This document shows, piece after piece, positions 8,047-17,371 of a DNA stretch of 64,000 bases (its first letter is position 1; the number at the start of each line of letters is the position of its first letter). The position numbers and the translations under genes were made by a program. Source of the DNA: Flavobacterium sp. LHD-85 (GTDB lineage: Bacteria; Bacteroidota; Bacteroidia; Flavobacteriales; Flavobacteriaceae). The stretch covers positions 62,001-126,000 of the forward strand of contig NZ_JAVFVR010000017.1 in NCBI RefSeq assembly GCF_030929595.1. The letters run 5' to 3'. The notes under the pieces were generated by a model. The model made no database searches, had not been told where the DNA came from, and worked only from the letters and a program-made list of their open reading frames with translations.

Positions 8047-8931
8047 TTATAAAGTTTTTGTTGGCTCGGCTTCTCTTAGGTTTTGATTCTCTAAGATTTC
8101 CTTTAAATAAGGATTTATGATGTTTTCAATATCGCTTTCAGAGATGTTTAAAGCTTCAGGATCTGATGCCAATTGTAGCCAAGGTTTTGGTCCGTCAAAA
8201 TCATAACTTCCAAAAACTACAACGGGGGTTCCTTTTACTTTTACATTTTCCCTGTCTTTCAAAATCCATTCGTCGGCAAATTTATAAAGATATTTAGCGT
8301 CTTTTTCTAATAGGCGTAAGCAAGAATGTGATGCTGGATATCCTGGCAAGTCATATTGATGAAAACCAACTCCAAGTTTATTTTCAATATTAAAATTCCA
8401 TTTCAAATCCCATTCGTCGTTAAAGGTGCTGGTTGTCTGTTCTGCTTTCCAATTGGTGAAAAACAATCCGGTAGGAGTAGGATCTTTTTTTCTTCCCATA
8501 TTGGTTGGACCTGTACGAACCAATTCGCCGTTTTCGTAAGCAGCAAAAGTTTGGGTTGGATATGAAAAGAGAACAATTTTTGAAACCTCCTCTAAAGCTG
8601 AAACATGTAATGGAAACGGGAGGTAATAAACTAAATCTCCGCTAAAATCTGCTGGAATAACAACAGAATCTAGTTTCTTAAAATTAGCTTTGTCTGTTCG
8701 GTTAAGGGCGTAAACAATATCCATTTTAGAACTGTCAGCTTCATTTAGTTTTAGCCATTCTTTCGCATTCGTTATTTGATAAGCAATCGTTTCTGGCTTT
8801 TTATATTCAATTACTTTCTTTTTATCTTTTTTATTTTCGGTCAATGTAATAGTATCGGTTTTTTTGCAAGAACCTAATAAAACCAACATCAAGATTAGTA
8901 GTACGTTTGCTGTGTAATATAACTTTTTCAT
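8047..8931 (-). CDS. L,D-transpeptidase lipoprotein (YkuD fold)
   Basis: Predicted to form 3-3 peptidoglycan cross-links or attach proteins to peptidoglycan in the periplasm. The signal peptide ends in LGSC, so Cys22 is lipidated. The catalytic YkuD motif is at residues 191-206: H191, then SHSCLR with the nucleophile Cys204 and R206. The upstream NMGRKKDPTPTG segment (144-154) is the usual substrate-cleft strand. The 294-aa length is normal. It appears monocistronic. Anchoring as a lipoprotein is common in Bacteroidetes members but not universal. Confidence 0.9.
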   Translation of the reverse strand: MKKLYYTANVLLILMLVLLGSCKKTDTITLTENKKDKKKVIEYKKPETIAYQITNAKEWLKLNEADSSKMDIVYALNRTDKANFKKLDSVVIPADFSGDLVYYLPFPLHVSALEEVSKIVLFSYPTQTFAAYENGELVRTGPTNMGRKKDPTPTGLFFTNWKAEQTTSTFNDEWDLKWNFNIENKLGVGFHQYDLPGYPASHSCLRLLEKDAKYLYKFADEWILKDRENVKVKGTPVVVFGSYDFDGPKPWLQLASDPEALNISESDIENIINPYLKEILENQNLREAEPTKTL

Positions 8932-9035
8932 AGATTGAATTTTTATGAATATAAAGTTATAAATCTGATAGCTGAAAAGGGTTACATAATTTTTTGAATT
9001 GGTTTCGGGATTTACATTTTACCAAGCTAAAATGT

Positions 9036-9617
9036 TTATATCAGGTTTTTAATTTTAGCATGCTGCAGCAGCATAATAGTTTTTGCATCAGTAATTTCTC
9101 CAGATTCAATCATGGCGTAAGCTTCATCAAAAGTAAATTCTAAAACCTCAATATTTTCTTGTTCAGCATCTAGTCCACCACCTTCGCTTACTGTCATGCT
9201 TTCGTCATATTCTCCAATAAAAAGATATAAAATTTCCGTTACTGCGCCTGGAGACATATAGGTTTCAAAAACTTTCTGAACTTTAGAAATGCGATAACCA
9301 GTTTCTTCTTCAGTTTCGCGAATAATTGCCGTTTCGGGATTGTCTTTGTCCAAAAGTCCAGCGCAAACTTCAATCATCATTCCGTCCTTATTTCCATTAA
9401 GGAAAGTAGGCAGACGAAATTGGCGTGTTAGAATAATTGTCTTTTTAGTTGAATTGTATAATAAAATTCCAGCACCATTACCGCGATCGTAAACTTCACG
9501 GGTGTGAATTTCAGATGCACCATTTTCTTTTTGGTAATCGAAAGTAACACGGTTTAAGATATACCAATTGTCTGATAATAATTTAGTTTCTTTAATTTCA
9601 ACTTTCGGATTTTTCAT
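9036..9617 (-). CDS. nudK: NUDIX hydrolase, NudK type (GDP-mannose/ADP-ribose pyrophosphatase)
   Basis: A 193-aa hydrolase that should cleave nucleoside-diphosphate sugars to a sugar phosphate plus a nucleotide. The Nudix box spans residues 86-108 and ends RETEEETGY, with the metal-binding glutamates E104 and E105. The flanking segments (EVCAGLLD before; YMSPGAVTEILYLFIGEY and EGGG.DAE.ENIEVLE after) match E. coli NudK by memory, better than the ADP-ribose-only NudF. It lies downstream of purA, but a terminator separates them. Confidence 0.85.
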   Translation of the reverse strand: MKNPKVEIKETKLLSDNWYILNRVTFDYQKENGASEIHTREVYDRGNGAGILLYNSTKKTIILTRQFRLPTFLNGNKDGMMIEVCAGLLDKDNPETAIIRETEEETGYRISKVQKVFETYMSPGAVTEILYLFIGEYDESMTVSEGGGLDAEQENIEVLEFTFDEAYAMIESGEITDAKTIMLLQHAKIKNLI

Positions 9618-9640
9618 AAATGAAATAATTTGTATAAAAA

Positions 9641-9665
9641 AAACGCTCTGATTATCAGAGCGTTT
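9641..9665 (-). terminator. Terminator after purA
   Basis: AAACGCTCTGA and TCAGAGCGTTT form an 11-bp perfect stem around a TTA loop, and on the minus strand it is followed by an eight-T run. It ends 24 bp before the nudK start codon, leaving little room for a separate nudK promoter, so partial readthrough is likely. Confidence 0.85.
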
Positions 9666-9673
9666 AAAATGTA

Positions 9674-10945
9674 TTATTTTGTTATTGTTTGTTTTCTATC
9701 TGGTCCAACCGATACAATTTTGATTGGCACTTCGATTTCTTTTTCAATAAACTCAATATATTCTTTTAGCTCAATTGGCAATTGATCGTAAGTTGTCATT
9801 CCAGTTAAATCTTGTTTCCATCCTTTAAACTCTTTATAAACCGGAGTAACATTTTCTGGTTCAATGTTGTAAGGGAAGTGAGAAATGTTTTGTCCTTTGT
9901 AGTTGTATTCAGTACAAACTTTTAAAGTTTCGAAACCAGAAAGAACGTCACCTTTCATCATCATTAACTGAGTAACTCCGTTAACTTGAACCGCATATTT
10001 TAAAGCAACAAGGTCTAACCATCCGCAACGTCTTTGTCTTCCTGTTACAGAACCAAATTCGTTACCCACTTTTGCCATTGTAGCACCAACTTCGTCAAAA
10101 AGTTCAGTTGGGAAAGGTCCGCTACCTACACGTGTAACGTAAGCTTTGAAAATTCCATAAACCTCTTTGATTTTGTTAGGAGCAATTCCTAAACCTGTAC
10201 AAGCTCCAGCAGCAGTAGTATTTGATGAAGTTACGAAAGGATAAGTTCCGAAATCAACATCTAATAAAGATCCTTGAGCACCTTCGCAAAGAATAGATTT
10301 TCCAGCTTTTTGTGCTTGGTGCATGTATTCTTCACTGTCAATGAAATCTAATTTCTTTAATTCTTCAATAGCTTCAAAGAATTCTTTTTCTAATTCTGCT
10401 AAGTTGTATTGAATGTTAACATCATAGAAAGCAATCATTGCCTCGTGTTTGTCAGCCAAAGCTCTGTAGCGATCTTTAAAATCTTCTAATTCGATATCTC
10501 CAACACGTAAACCGTTTCTACCTGTTTTGTCCATGTAAGTTGGTCCAATTCCTTTAAGAGTAGAACCAATTTTTGCTTTTCCTTTTGAAGCTTCAGAAGC
10601 TGCGTCAAGCAAACGGTGAGTAGGTAAAATTAAGTGCGCTTTTCTAGAAATGATCAATTTGCTTTTGATGTCAAGGTTGAATTTTTCTAAACCTTCAATT
10701 TCTTTTTGAAAAACTACAGGATCAATTACAACTCCATTTCCGATGATATTTACTGAATTTTTGTGAAAAATTCCAGAAGGAATCGTTCTAAGTACGTGTT
10801 TAATTCCGTCAAATTCTAGCGTATGTCCTGCATTTGGTCCTCCTTGAAAACGTGCAATAATATCGTAATTTGAGGTAAGTACGTCTACAATTTTTCCTTT
10901 ACCTTCATCTCCCCATTGTAATCCTAGTAATAAATCTACGGTCAT
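9674..10945 (-). CDS. purA: Adenylosuccinate synthetase
   Basis: Joins IMP and aspartate with GTP hydrolysis to give adenylosuccinate, the first committed step to AMP. The P-loop-like WGDEGKGK (residues 10-17) and the GPNAGHT segment (36-42) are intact, as is the IMP-site run GTTLKGIGPTYMDK-like region near residue 130. The 423-aa length is normal. It follows relA and fur on the same strand, a pairing of purine synthesis with (p)ppGpp control, since (p)ppGpp inhibits PurA in other bacteria. Confidence 0.97.
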   Translation of the reverse strand: MTVDLLLGLQWGDEGKGKIVDVLTSNYDIIARFQGGPNAGHTLEFDGIKHVLRTIPSGIFHKNSVNIIGNGVVIDPVVFQKEIEGLEKFNLDIKSKLIISRKAHLILPTHRLLDAASEASKGKAKIGSTLKGIGPTYMDKTGRNGLRVGDIELEDFKDRYRALADKHEAMIAFYDVNIQYNLAELEKEFFEAIEELKKLDFIDSEEYMHQAQKAGKSILCEGAQGSLLDVDFGTYPFVTSSNTTAAGACTGLGIAPNKIKEVYGIFKAYVTRVGSGPFPTELFDEVGATMAKVGNEFGSVTGRQRRCGWLDLVALKYAVQVNGVTQLMMMKGDVLSGFETLKVCTEYNYKGQNISHFPYNIEPENVTPVYKEFKGWKQDLTGMTTYDQLPIELKEYIEFIEKEIEVPIKIVSVGPDRKQTITK

Positions 10946-11041
10946 TCTGTTTTAATTTGCGTTGGGACAATCTAAGTCGTCCTACTGATTATGTAGTTAA
11001 TTTTCTTTTTTTATTTTTTTGAAAAAGTCTAACGGAATAGA

Positions 11042-11506
11042 CTATGAATTTGAATTTTGCTTTTTGTTTCCGTAGAAATAAAGCGAATGATTAGTGATTT
11101 CAATATCAAAAATTTCTTCGATAGTTTTTTTGATGGTTTGAATTCTTGGATCACAAAATTCGATTACCTCACCAGAATCTGTCATAATGATATGGTCATG
11201 CTGTTTATCAAAATATGATTTTTCGTAGTAAGCCTGATTTTGTCCAAATTGATGTTTTCTAACCAAAGCGCAGTCTAACAATAACTCGATCGTGTTGTAT
11301 AAAGTAGCTCTACTCACACGATAGTTCTTGTTTTTCATCTTGATATAAAGGTTTTCTATATCAAAATGCTCCTCGCTATCGTAAATTTCCTGAAGTATAG
11401 CATAACGCTCAGGAGTTTTGCGATGCCCTTTTTGTTCAAGATATAGTGTAAAAACATTTTTTACAATTTCTTGATTCTTAGTGTTGTCAGTTGAAATAAG
11501 TGTCAT
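11042..11506 (-). CDS. Fur-family transcriptional repressor lacking the CxxC zinc site
   Basis: A winged-helix metalloregulator of the Fur/PerR/Zur family. The DNA-recognition helix YRVSRATLYNTIELL and the HDH metal motif (QHDHIIM) are clear, as is GEVIEFCDPRI. The usual first CxxC is MTDS here, and no second CxxC is present, so the structural Zn(Cys)4 site is missing. A longer TTG start at 11515 is rejected because the -7 box TATCTTTG (11513-11520) overlaps it. The ATG at 11506 gives 154 aa and an almost leaderless mRNA. Metal specificity cannot be read from the sequence. It lies between relA and purA. Confidence 0.88.
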   Translation of the reverse strand: MTLISTDNTKNQEIVKNVFTLYLEQKGHRKTPERYAILQEIYDSEEHFDIENLYIKMKNKNYRVSRATLYNTIELLLDCALVRKHQFGQNQAYYEKSYFDKQHDHIIMTDSGEVIEFCDPRIQTIKKTIEEIFDIEITNHSLYFYGNKKQNSNS

Positions 11507-11512
11507 ATCCGG

Positions 11513-11520
11513 CAAAGATA
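11513..11520 (-). promoter_or_regulatory. -7 box of the Fur-family gene (leaderless transcript)
   Basis: Minus-strand TATCTTTG, exact TAnnTTTG. The usual start point 5-8 nt downstream falls at about 11507, right at the ATG, so the message is probably leaderless or nearly so. The gene can therefore be transcribed apart from relA. Confidence 0.55.
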
Positions 11521-11594
11521 ATTTTTTATTTTTAATGAATAAAAGTTTCGGGTTTAAAGTTTCGTTACAAAATTCTTATAGTTTCCCTAAAAAG

Positions 11595-13814
11595 TTAGGT
11601 TCTGTACTCTCTAGTAACCTTATCGACCCCATCAATTTTCTTAATGGCGCTAATCATTTTTTTCAAAATCGTATTGTTTTTCACAATTACAGCAACTTGT
11701 CCGTGGAAAATTCCAGCATCGGTACTTAGCGAAATACTTTGAATATTTACGCTCATATTGTTTGAAATTACCTTTGTCAATTGGTTGGTAAGTCCTAAAA
11801 CGTCCATTCCTGTAATATTGATAATGGCTTTGAATTCTTCTTGAGAAGAGTCAATCCATTTGGCACTCATGATTCTGTAAGCATAATTAGACTGCATTCC
11901 AATAGCGTTTGGACAATCTTTTTTATGCACTTTTATTCCTTCATTTATCGTAACAAAACCAAAAACGTCATCACCAGGAATTGGATTGCAGCATTGCGAT
12001 AATTTATAATCCAGTTTGTCATGTTCTGTTCCAAAAACCAACATGTCATAATTGCTGCTGATGACTGGTTTGTGAATATCCTCGTCTGCGGTATCTTTGG
12101 TTCGTTTAATTTTATTTTTGAAGAAATTGATAAACGAATTGCTTTTCTGTGCCGCATAATCTTTTAACTGCTGATTTTCAATCGCGCCAATTCCAACTCG
12201 GTAAAATAAATCTAAACTCGTTTTAAGTTTGAAAAAGTTTACAAGTTCATTGGTTACTTGCTCATTAAACGTAACTTTTAAGTGTTTTAATTTTCTAACA
12301 AGTAATTCTTTTCCTTCTTCTGCAATTTTTTTAGTGTTCTCGTTAAGAACGTTTTTAATTTTATTTTTAGCTCTCGAAGTTGTTACATATTCTAACCAGT
12401 TTACAGTTGGTTTCTGATTTGGAGAAGTAATCACTTCGACCTGATCACCACTTTTTAATTCGTAGTTTAGAGGGACTAAACGTCCGTTTACACGAGTTCC
12501 GCGGGTTTTAATTCCAATTTCAGAGTGAATGCTAAATGCAAAATCGAGGGAAGTAGCGCCTTTTGGCAACGATTTGATTTCTCCTTTTGGCGTAAAGACG
12601 AAGATTTCTTTAGAATACAGATTCATTTTAAAATCTTCTACAAAATCAACGGCATTGGTTTCTGGATTCTCCAAAGCTTCGCGAAGAAGATTTAGCCAAG
12701 TATCCAGACCGCTTTCTTCTGTCGCACCGTTTTTATATTTGTAGTGCGCTGCGTAACCTTTTTCGGCGATTTCGTCCATACGTTCGCTTCGCACCTGAAC
12801 TTCGACCCAGCGTCCTTTTGGACCCATTACAGTAATGTGAAGTGCTTCATAACCAGTTGATTTTGGCGATGAAATCCAGTCACGCAAACGGCTAGGGCTA
12901 GGACGATAATGATCGGTTACGATAGAATATATTTTCCAAGCGATGAATTTTTCTTCATGCGGATCGGCTTTGTAAACAATTCGAAGTGCAAACTTGTCAT
13001 AAACTTCATCGAAAGTTACGTTTTGCGCACGCATTTTTCGGCGAATAGAGTAAATCGATTTTGGTCGACCTTTGATGATATAATCAATGTCTTCATTGTC
13101 TAAAGATTTCTTCAAAACCTCCGAAATATCTTTGATATAGGCATCCTGTTGTTCTTTGGTCTCACGAATTTTACTTACAATGTCTTCATAGACTGCTGGT
13201 TCGGTATATTTTAATCCTAAATCTTCAAGTTTGGTTTTAATGTTGTAAAGTCCCAAACGGTGGGCTAGAGGAGCATAAATGTATAAAGTTTCAGATGCGA
13301 TTTTGGTCTGTTTATATTCCGCCATCGAATCCATGGTTTGCATGTTATGAAGACGATCAGCTAGTTTAATTAAAATTACACGTACATCATCATTCAGTGT
13401 CAGAATCATTTTTCTGAAATTCTCCGCCTGCATTGAAGCATTTAGGTCTTTTTGAACTAACGAAATTTTCGTAAGTCCTTCAACCAGCTGAGCCACTTTC
13501 GGGTTGAATAAACGTTCAATGTCTTCGACTGTCATTGGTGTATCTTCGACAACATCGTGAAGTAAGGCCGCGGCGATAGAGGTCGCACCCAGACCAATTT
13601 CTGAGGCAACAATTTTTGCAACTGCAATAGGATGAAAGATATAGGCTTCGCCCGATTTACGTCTCTGTTCTTTGTGAGCATCAACGGCAACATCAAAAGC
13701 TTTTCTAATTAATTTCTTGTCAGTAGGGCTTAAAGTTTGGTAACTTATTCGAAGTAATTCCTTGTATTCCTGCGCAATAGCTTTGTTTTCTTTTTCTATA
13801 TCTATTTCTGTCAT
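11595..13814 (-). CDS. Bifunctional (p)ppGpp synthetase/hydrolase, RelA/SpoT family
   Basis: Makes and degrades the stringent-response alarmone. Domains in order: HD hydrolase (HPIAVAKIVA...ALLHDVVED, about residues 45-80), synthetase (GRPKSIYSIRRKMR, RLRDWISSPKSTGYEALH, WVEVQVRSERMDEIAEKGYAAHYKYK, about 240-380), TGS (EIFVFTPKGEIKSLPKGAT, about 405-460), helical region and C-terminal ACT. The RLRD form of the RxKD motif and the intact HD residues suggest both activities. Start chosen at ATG 13814 (739 aa) rather than the TTG at 13829. Gene order relA-fur-purA on one strand suggests joint control of purine metabolism. Confidence 0.95.
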   Translation of the reverse strand: MTEIDIEKENKAIAQEYKELLRISYQTLSPTDKKLIRKAFDVAVDAHKEQRRKSGEAYIFHPIAVAKIVASEIGLGATSIAAALLHDVVEDTPMTVEDIERLFNPKVAQLVEGLTKISLVQKDLNASMQAENFRKMILTLNDDVRVILIKLADRLHNMQTMDSMAEYKQTKIASETLYIYAPLAHRLGLYNIKTKLEDLGLKYTEPAVYEDIVSKIRETKEQQDAYIKDISEVLKKSLDNEDIDYIIKGRPKSIYSIRRKMRAQNVTFDEVYDKFALRIVYKADPHEEKFIAWKIYSIVTDHYRPSPSRLRDWISSPKSTGYEALHITVMGPKGRWVEVQVRSERMDEIAEKGYAAHYKYKNGATEESGLDTWLNLLREALENPETNAVDFVEDFKMNLYSKEIFVFTPKGEIKSLPKGATSLDFAFSIHSEIGIKTRGTRVNGRLVPLNYELKSGDQVEVITSPNQKPTVNWLEYVTTSRAKNKIKNVLNENTKKIAEEGKELLVRKLKHLKVTFNEQVTNELVNFFKLKTSLDLFYRVGIGAIENQQLKDYAAQKSNSFINFFKNKIKRTKDTADEDIHKPVISSNYDMLVFGTEHDKLDYKLSQCCNPIPGDDVFGFVTINEGIKVHKKDCPNAIGMQSNYAYRIMSAKWIDSSQEEFKAIINITGMDVLGLTNQLTKVISNNMSVNIQSISLSTDAGIFHGQVAVIVKNNTILKKMISAIKKIDGVDKVTREYRT

Positions 13815-13916
13815 AACGGCATAGTTCAAGTACTAAAAATAAGAATTAGTTTGAACATACGCAAGGCTTTGCTATTGTAGATTTTAGAGTGCAGATTTTG
13901 GATTTTTGCAGGAATA

Positions 13917-13947
13917 AATTCCAATTTTTTTAAATTCCAAATTCCAA
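13917..13947. repeat. 31-bp dispersed repeat, copy A (heptamer family)
   Basis: Identical over 31 bp to 47154-47184. It is built from AAATTCC heptamers interrupted by a T7 run. The rest of the gap 13830-13991 carries the same vocabulary (GATTTTAG, GATTTTGG, AAATCTA units). Confidence 0.75.
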
Positions 13948-13991
13948 AATCTAAAGGAGCAAATCAACTTTAGAAAATCTAAAATCTAAAA

Positions 13992-14780
13992 TCAGAACCC
14001 TCTTTGTCTTTTCGCTTCAAAAATTAGAATTGCAGCAGCAACAGAAACGTTCATGCTGTCGATTTCGCCCTGCATTGGGATAATGATATTTTGAGTTGCC
14101 TCATCACGCCATTGCTGGGTTAAGCCCGTTGCTTCTGTGCCGACAACAAGAGCGGTTGGAGTAGTAAAGTTTTGTGTATGATATGAAGTCGAATTTTGTA
14201 AAGTGGCACTGTAGAAATTGATTTTTTTTTCTTTTAAAAAAGCAATAATTTCTTCGGATGTTCCAGTTGCGATTTGGTTGGTAAAAAGACATCCAACGCT
14301 AGATCGCACAATATTCGGATTATATAAATCGCTTTTTGGATTGGCGATCAAAACTGCGTCTAAATTGGCAGCATCCGCAGTACGTAAAACAGCACCAATA
14401 TTTCCTGGTTTTTCTAAAGATTCGACCACTAAAATCAACGGATTATCGGATAATTTTAAATCAGATAATTTTAATGATTTGGTTTTAGCAACAGCAAGAA
14501 TTCCTTCTGTTGTATCGCGATACGCTAGTTTTTGGTAAACTTCTTTATTGATTTCGATAATCTGAAACGGATTCTGAATCAGTTTATTGATTTCTGATTC
14601 TGAAACTAATTCTGGTAAGAATAAAACCGTTTCGATTTCGTAACCGCCTTTTATGGCTAATGAAATTTCGCGTTGTCCTTCAATCAAAAACGTTCCGGTT
14701 TGTTTTCTGGCTTTGGCTTTTTCTTGAAGTAAAACCAAAGATTTGATAAACGGATTTTGAACTGAAGTAATTTGTTTCAT
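13992..14780 (-). CDS. TrmH/SpoU-family RNA 2'-O-methyltransferase
   Basis: An AdoMet-dependent trefoil-knot (SPOUT) enzyme that should methylate ribose in rRNA or tRNA. The N-terminal substrate-binding domain has GTFLIEGQREISLA; the catalytic domain carries the three SpoU motifs: NIGAVLRTADA, VVGTEATGL and IPMQGEIDSMNVSVAAAILIFE. The target nucleotide cannot be told. Start chosen at ATG 14780 (262 aa); a TTG start at 14795 lies inside the likely leader. A TACCTTTG promoter box embedded in a dispersed repeat lies 29 bp upstream. Confidence 0.9.
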   Translation of the reverse strand: MKQITSVQNPFIKSLVLLQEKAKARKQTGTFLIEGQREISLAIKGGYEIETVLFLPELVSESEINKLIQNPFQIIEINKEVYQKLAYRDTTEGILAVAKTKSLKLSDLKLSDNPLILVVESLEKPGNIGAVLRTADAANLDAVLIANPKSDLYNPNIVRSSVGCLFTNQIATGTSEEIIAFLKEKKINFYSATLQNSTSYHTQNFTTPTALVVGTEATGLTQQWRDEATQNIIIPMQGEIDSMNVSVAAAILIFEAKRQRGF

Positions 14781-14808
14781 TTTTTTAAGGCTCAAAGTTG
14801 CAGAGGGG

Positions 14809-14816
14809 CAAAGGTA
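14809..14816 (-). promoter_or_regulatory. -7 box of the SpoU methyltransferase gene, inside a repeat
   Basis: Minus-strand TACCTTTG, exact TAnnTTTG, predicting a leader of about 20 nt. It is part of a CTTTG-rich repeat (14791-14822) related to those at 26243 and 42278. Confidence 0.5.
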
Positions 14817-14831
14817 CAGAGTTTTTTTCTT

Positions 14832-14858
14832 CCTGCAAGGTTTTTAAATCCTTGTAGG
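14832..14858. repeat. Short hairpin repeat
   Basis: CCTGCAAGG and CCTTGTAGG pair over 9 bp with one wobble around a T/A-rich loop. It lacks a clean T-run, and may be another intergenic palindrome. Confidence 0.4.
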
Positions 14859-14875
14859 TTTGAAACGATATTTCT

Positions 14876-14956
14876 TTCGCCACGAATTCCACGAATTTTC
14901 ACGAATTATAATTTAGTCAAAAGAAATTAGTGAAAATTCGTGGAATTCGTGGCGAA
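14876..14956. repeat. Long inverted repeat of CACGAATT units
   Basis: Two perfect 27-bp arms (14876-14902 and 14930-14956), each containing CACGAATT-type units two to three times, around a 27-nt loop. A related fragment (ATTCGTGAATTCGTGGC) is at 41688-41704. It starts 7 bp after the phosphatase stop and is followed by A/T runs, so it may also act as that gene's terminator on the minus strand. Confidence 0.75.
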
Positions 14957-14962
14957 AAAAAA

Positions 14963-16048
14963 CTATTTCTCAAAAACTTCTTTAATCTCAGTTTCAACAG
15001 GATGATCGGTTTTGAAATCATATCCCATTAATTTTGCTAAAGTTTGAGCAAATTGTTTTTGATAAAATTGAGAATTTGTTTTGATTTCGCCTTTTGGAGT
15101 AATTTCTGGACCCATTGCAGCAAACCAAATTTCTGAAGCACCCGGAACATCAGAGCCGTGATCTGTCCATTGTGCTTTTACTTTGTCTCCACGTCCGTGA
15201 TCGACAGTTATGAAAAGAGTTGTTTTGTTTTTGTATTGCGGATCGTTTTGAACAAAATTCCAAATTTCCTGAATCCATTTGTCAACTTGATTGGCAGCGT
15301 CCAAATACGAACGATATTGTGCATGATGTGCCCATTCGTCAGTTTCACCATAAGCGATATAAAGTACTTTTGGTTTTTTATTTTTTAGCTCGTCTAAAGT
15401 TTGATAATGCGTAAAAACATCTAAACATTCATCCATGTGAAATGGTTTATATGAGTTATCGCGCATCTCATTTAATAAGTGCTGAGCTGCTGTTGGTTTA
15501 TTTCCACCCACTTTATCAAAGGCAGAAATTACAGGAAACCCGCTTCTTTCTTCATTTAAAATTCTGTCGAAAGCATCCCATGCGCCAAAAGCGGCAACTT
15601 TTCCTTTCAGTTTAGACTGTTTATTTAAAAATTCTAAAACATTTACATTTGGATTGGCTTTGTAACCGTTTGAGTTGACTTTTACATCTACATTTCCAGT
15701 CATGATTTCACTATAGCCAGGATAACTAAACCAATACGGATTAGCAACATCAACTTTGTTTCCTAAGTCTCTATTGCCATAAATTTGACCTTTAGTAGCA
15801 ATTTCAGACCAGAAAAAAGGCATTAATTTTTTGCGTGCTTCTTTTATATCAGCGTCAGCATATTTTTTATAAATGTAAGCGCTGTCTCCTTGATTGAATT
15901 TTTTATCATTGGCAATTGCAGGATCAATTCCTTTAAAAACTTCCTGCCATCTAAAGCCATCAGTAGTAATGATAATGATGTTTTCTGTTTTTTGCGCTTG
16001 AGATTGAATGCCTAATAAAACGAATAGAATTAGAATTGTTTTTTTCAT
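14963..16048 (-). CDS. Alkaline-phosphatase-superfamily phosphodiesterase/nuclease, secreted
   Basis: A 361-aa periplasmic hydrolase. Signal peptide at residues 1-19 (MKKTILILFVLLGIQSQAQ), so the ATG at 16048 is preferred over the TTG at 16075. The mature protein opens with NIIIITTDGFRWQEVFKG (metal-binding Asp followed by the active-site region), and the C-terminal half has ETDEWAHH and FITVDHGRGD...DHG, the paired metal ligands of this superfamily. Substrate could be a phosphate or sulfate ester; it is not determined. Apparently monocistronic. Confidence 0.83.
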   Translation of the reverse strand: MKKTILILFVLLGIQSQAQKTENIIIITTDGFRWQEVFKGIDPAIANDKKFNQGDSAYIYKKYADADIKEARKKLMPFFWSEIATKGQIYGNRDLGNKVDVANPYWFSYPGYSEIMTGNVDVKVNSNGYKANPNVNVLEFLNKQSKLKGKVAAFGAWDAFDRILNEERSGFPVISAFDKVGGNKPTAAQHLLNEMRDNSYKPFHMDECLDVFTHYQTLDELKNKKPKVLYIAYGETDEWAHHAQYRSYLDAANQVDKWIQEIWNFVQNDPQYKNKTTLFITVDHGRGDKVKAQWTDHGSDVPGASEIWFAAMGPEITPKGEIKTNSQFYQKQFAQTLAKLMGYDFKTDHPVETEIKEVFEK

Positions 16049-16161
16049 TGCAGATAAATTTGAAATACGATTCAAAACTAAGTAATTTAATAAAACGATT
16101 TTTACTCGATGACAGAATGTAACTATAAATTAATAGATAGATAAAAAAGCTTGTAAAAGAT

Positions 16162-17307
16162 TTATTTCGTTGGCTTAGCCCAAAATAAATTCGGATTATT
16201 TGTCTTGTAGCTTATAGTTTTTACATTTGTTTTAGTATTCGTGGACTCTGTTTTTTGTGGAGTTTGTTCAATTCCGTCTAATGGCAAAAGTTCAACATAT
16301 GCGATTTCTTTTCCATCTTTCACGGTTTCAGTGTCATATTCACTGTAAACAGGAGTTTTTAGTCGGTATAAATTTTTAGCCATATAAGTTTCCAGATAGT
16401 ATTCTTTAGTCTGCGTGGCTTTGTTATTCCAATTTGCTTCGGGATTTAAAATTAATGTTTTTCCGTTAATCAATCTTTCTCTTACTTCTTGAATTCCAAG
16501 TAATTCTCCTTTCTCATTCATAACATAAGCATCGAAAGTAGGATCAATCCAGATCCATTTTTTAAATTCGTTGCTGTAAACCATGTTAATTACGTGACAA
16601 TCATCAAAATCAGTTTCTTTTGGCATACAAGTAATATATCTAGATTTTATCCCCATAGCTAAATAGCATTCATTAAGAATTGTTGCCATCATTCTACAAT
16701 TAAGACCGCGATTTTCGGTTTTGCATATTTTTATTAAATCGATTGCATTTCTTAGCGTTGGATTATAACTGCTTCCATCATGTCTAATTATTTTATGCAC
16801 CCAATGAAGTAAATTAAGAATTTGAGAAGTTTCGCTTCCAGTTCCAGCAATTGAATCCAATTTTAAATCTTTTCTGATTTTCATTAGATTTGGATTCTCC
16901 ATTGATTGATAAGTAAATTCAGGAATAAATCTATTGTCTAAATAATTATATTTAGCTGCTTTTTTTAGTATTTCTAAGCGAGATGTAGCGGCTTTATACT
17001 TGATTTGTGTATAGGCTTTTACAGAATCATTAAGTAAAATCACAAAATCAAATTGTGTATTTTTTTTAATTTTTACTGAGATAGAATCTTTATCAGTAAT
17101 AAAAGTGACTTTTTTTCCTAATGATGATGTTTCGTATACATCTGGATTTAGTTGAGGAGAAATATTCCAAGATTGTTTTTTGTATGTTTTACCATCTCTA
17201 ATATCAAGTTTTTTTGATATTGCTTTTATGGTTGGAATATTTTGTTGGCCAATAACTAACTGTGCAAAAAAGATAAAAAATAGGAGAAGAGTGATTTTTG
17301 ATTTCAT
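16162..17307 (-). CDS. Secreted transglutaminase-like protein
   Basis: A 381-aa protein with a signal peptide (MKSKITLLLFFIFFAQLVIGQ), so the ATG at 17307 is preferred; the longer TTG-type reading would run into the DUF58 gene. The central transglutaminase/protease core has the Cys-His-Asp triad: Cys in GLNCRMMATIL, His in DCHVINMVYS and Asp in WIWIDPTFDAY. Activity could be cross-linking or proteolysis. It is the last gene of the MoxR/DUF58 cluster, where transglutaminase-like partners are common. Confidence 0.85.
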   Translation of the reverse strand: MKSKITLLLFFIFFAQLVIGQQNIPTIKAISKKLDIRDGKTYKKQSWNISPQLNPDVYETSSLGKKVTFITDKDSISVKIKKNTQFDFVILLNDSVKAYTQIKYKAATSRLEILKKAAKYNYLDNRFIPEFTYQSMENPNLMKIRKDLKLDSIAGTGSETSQILNLLHWVHKIIRHDGSSYNPTLRNAIDLIKICKTENRGLNCRMMATILNECYLAMGIKSRYITCMPKETDFDDCHVINMVYSNEFKKWIWIDPTFDAYVMNEKGELLGIQEVRERLINGKTLILNPEANWNNKATQTKEYYLETYMAKNLYRLKTPVYSEYDTETVKDGKEIAYVELLPLDGIEQTPQKTESTNTKTNVKTISYKTNNPNLFWAKPTK

Positions 17308-17371
17308 TATTTTGATTTTTGATTGAGAATAGTATTTTGATCGAAATGCAACAAACTTGAAAATAAATAAG

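Noticed and set aside
12229..13103. Plus-strand frames within relA
   Set aside because: Short shadow frames over a strongly conserved minus-strand gene.
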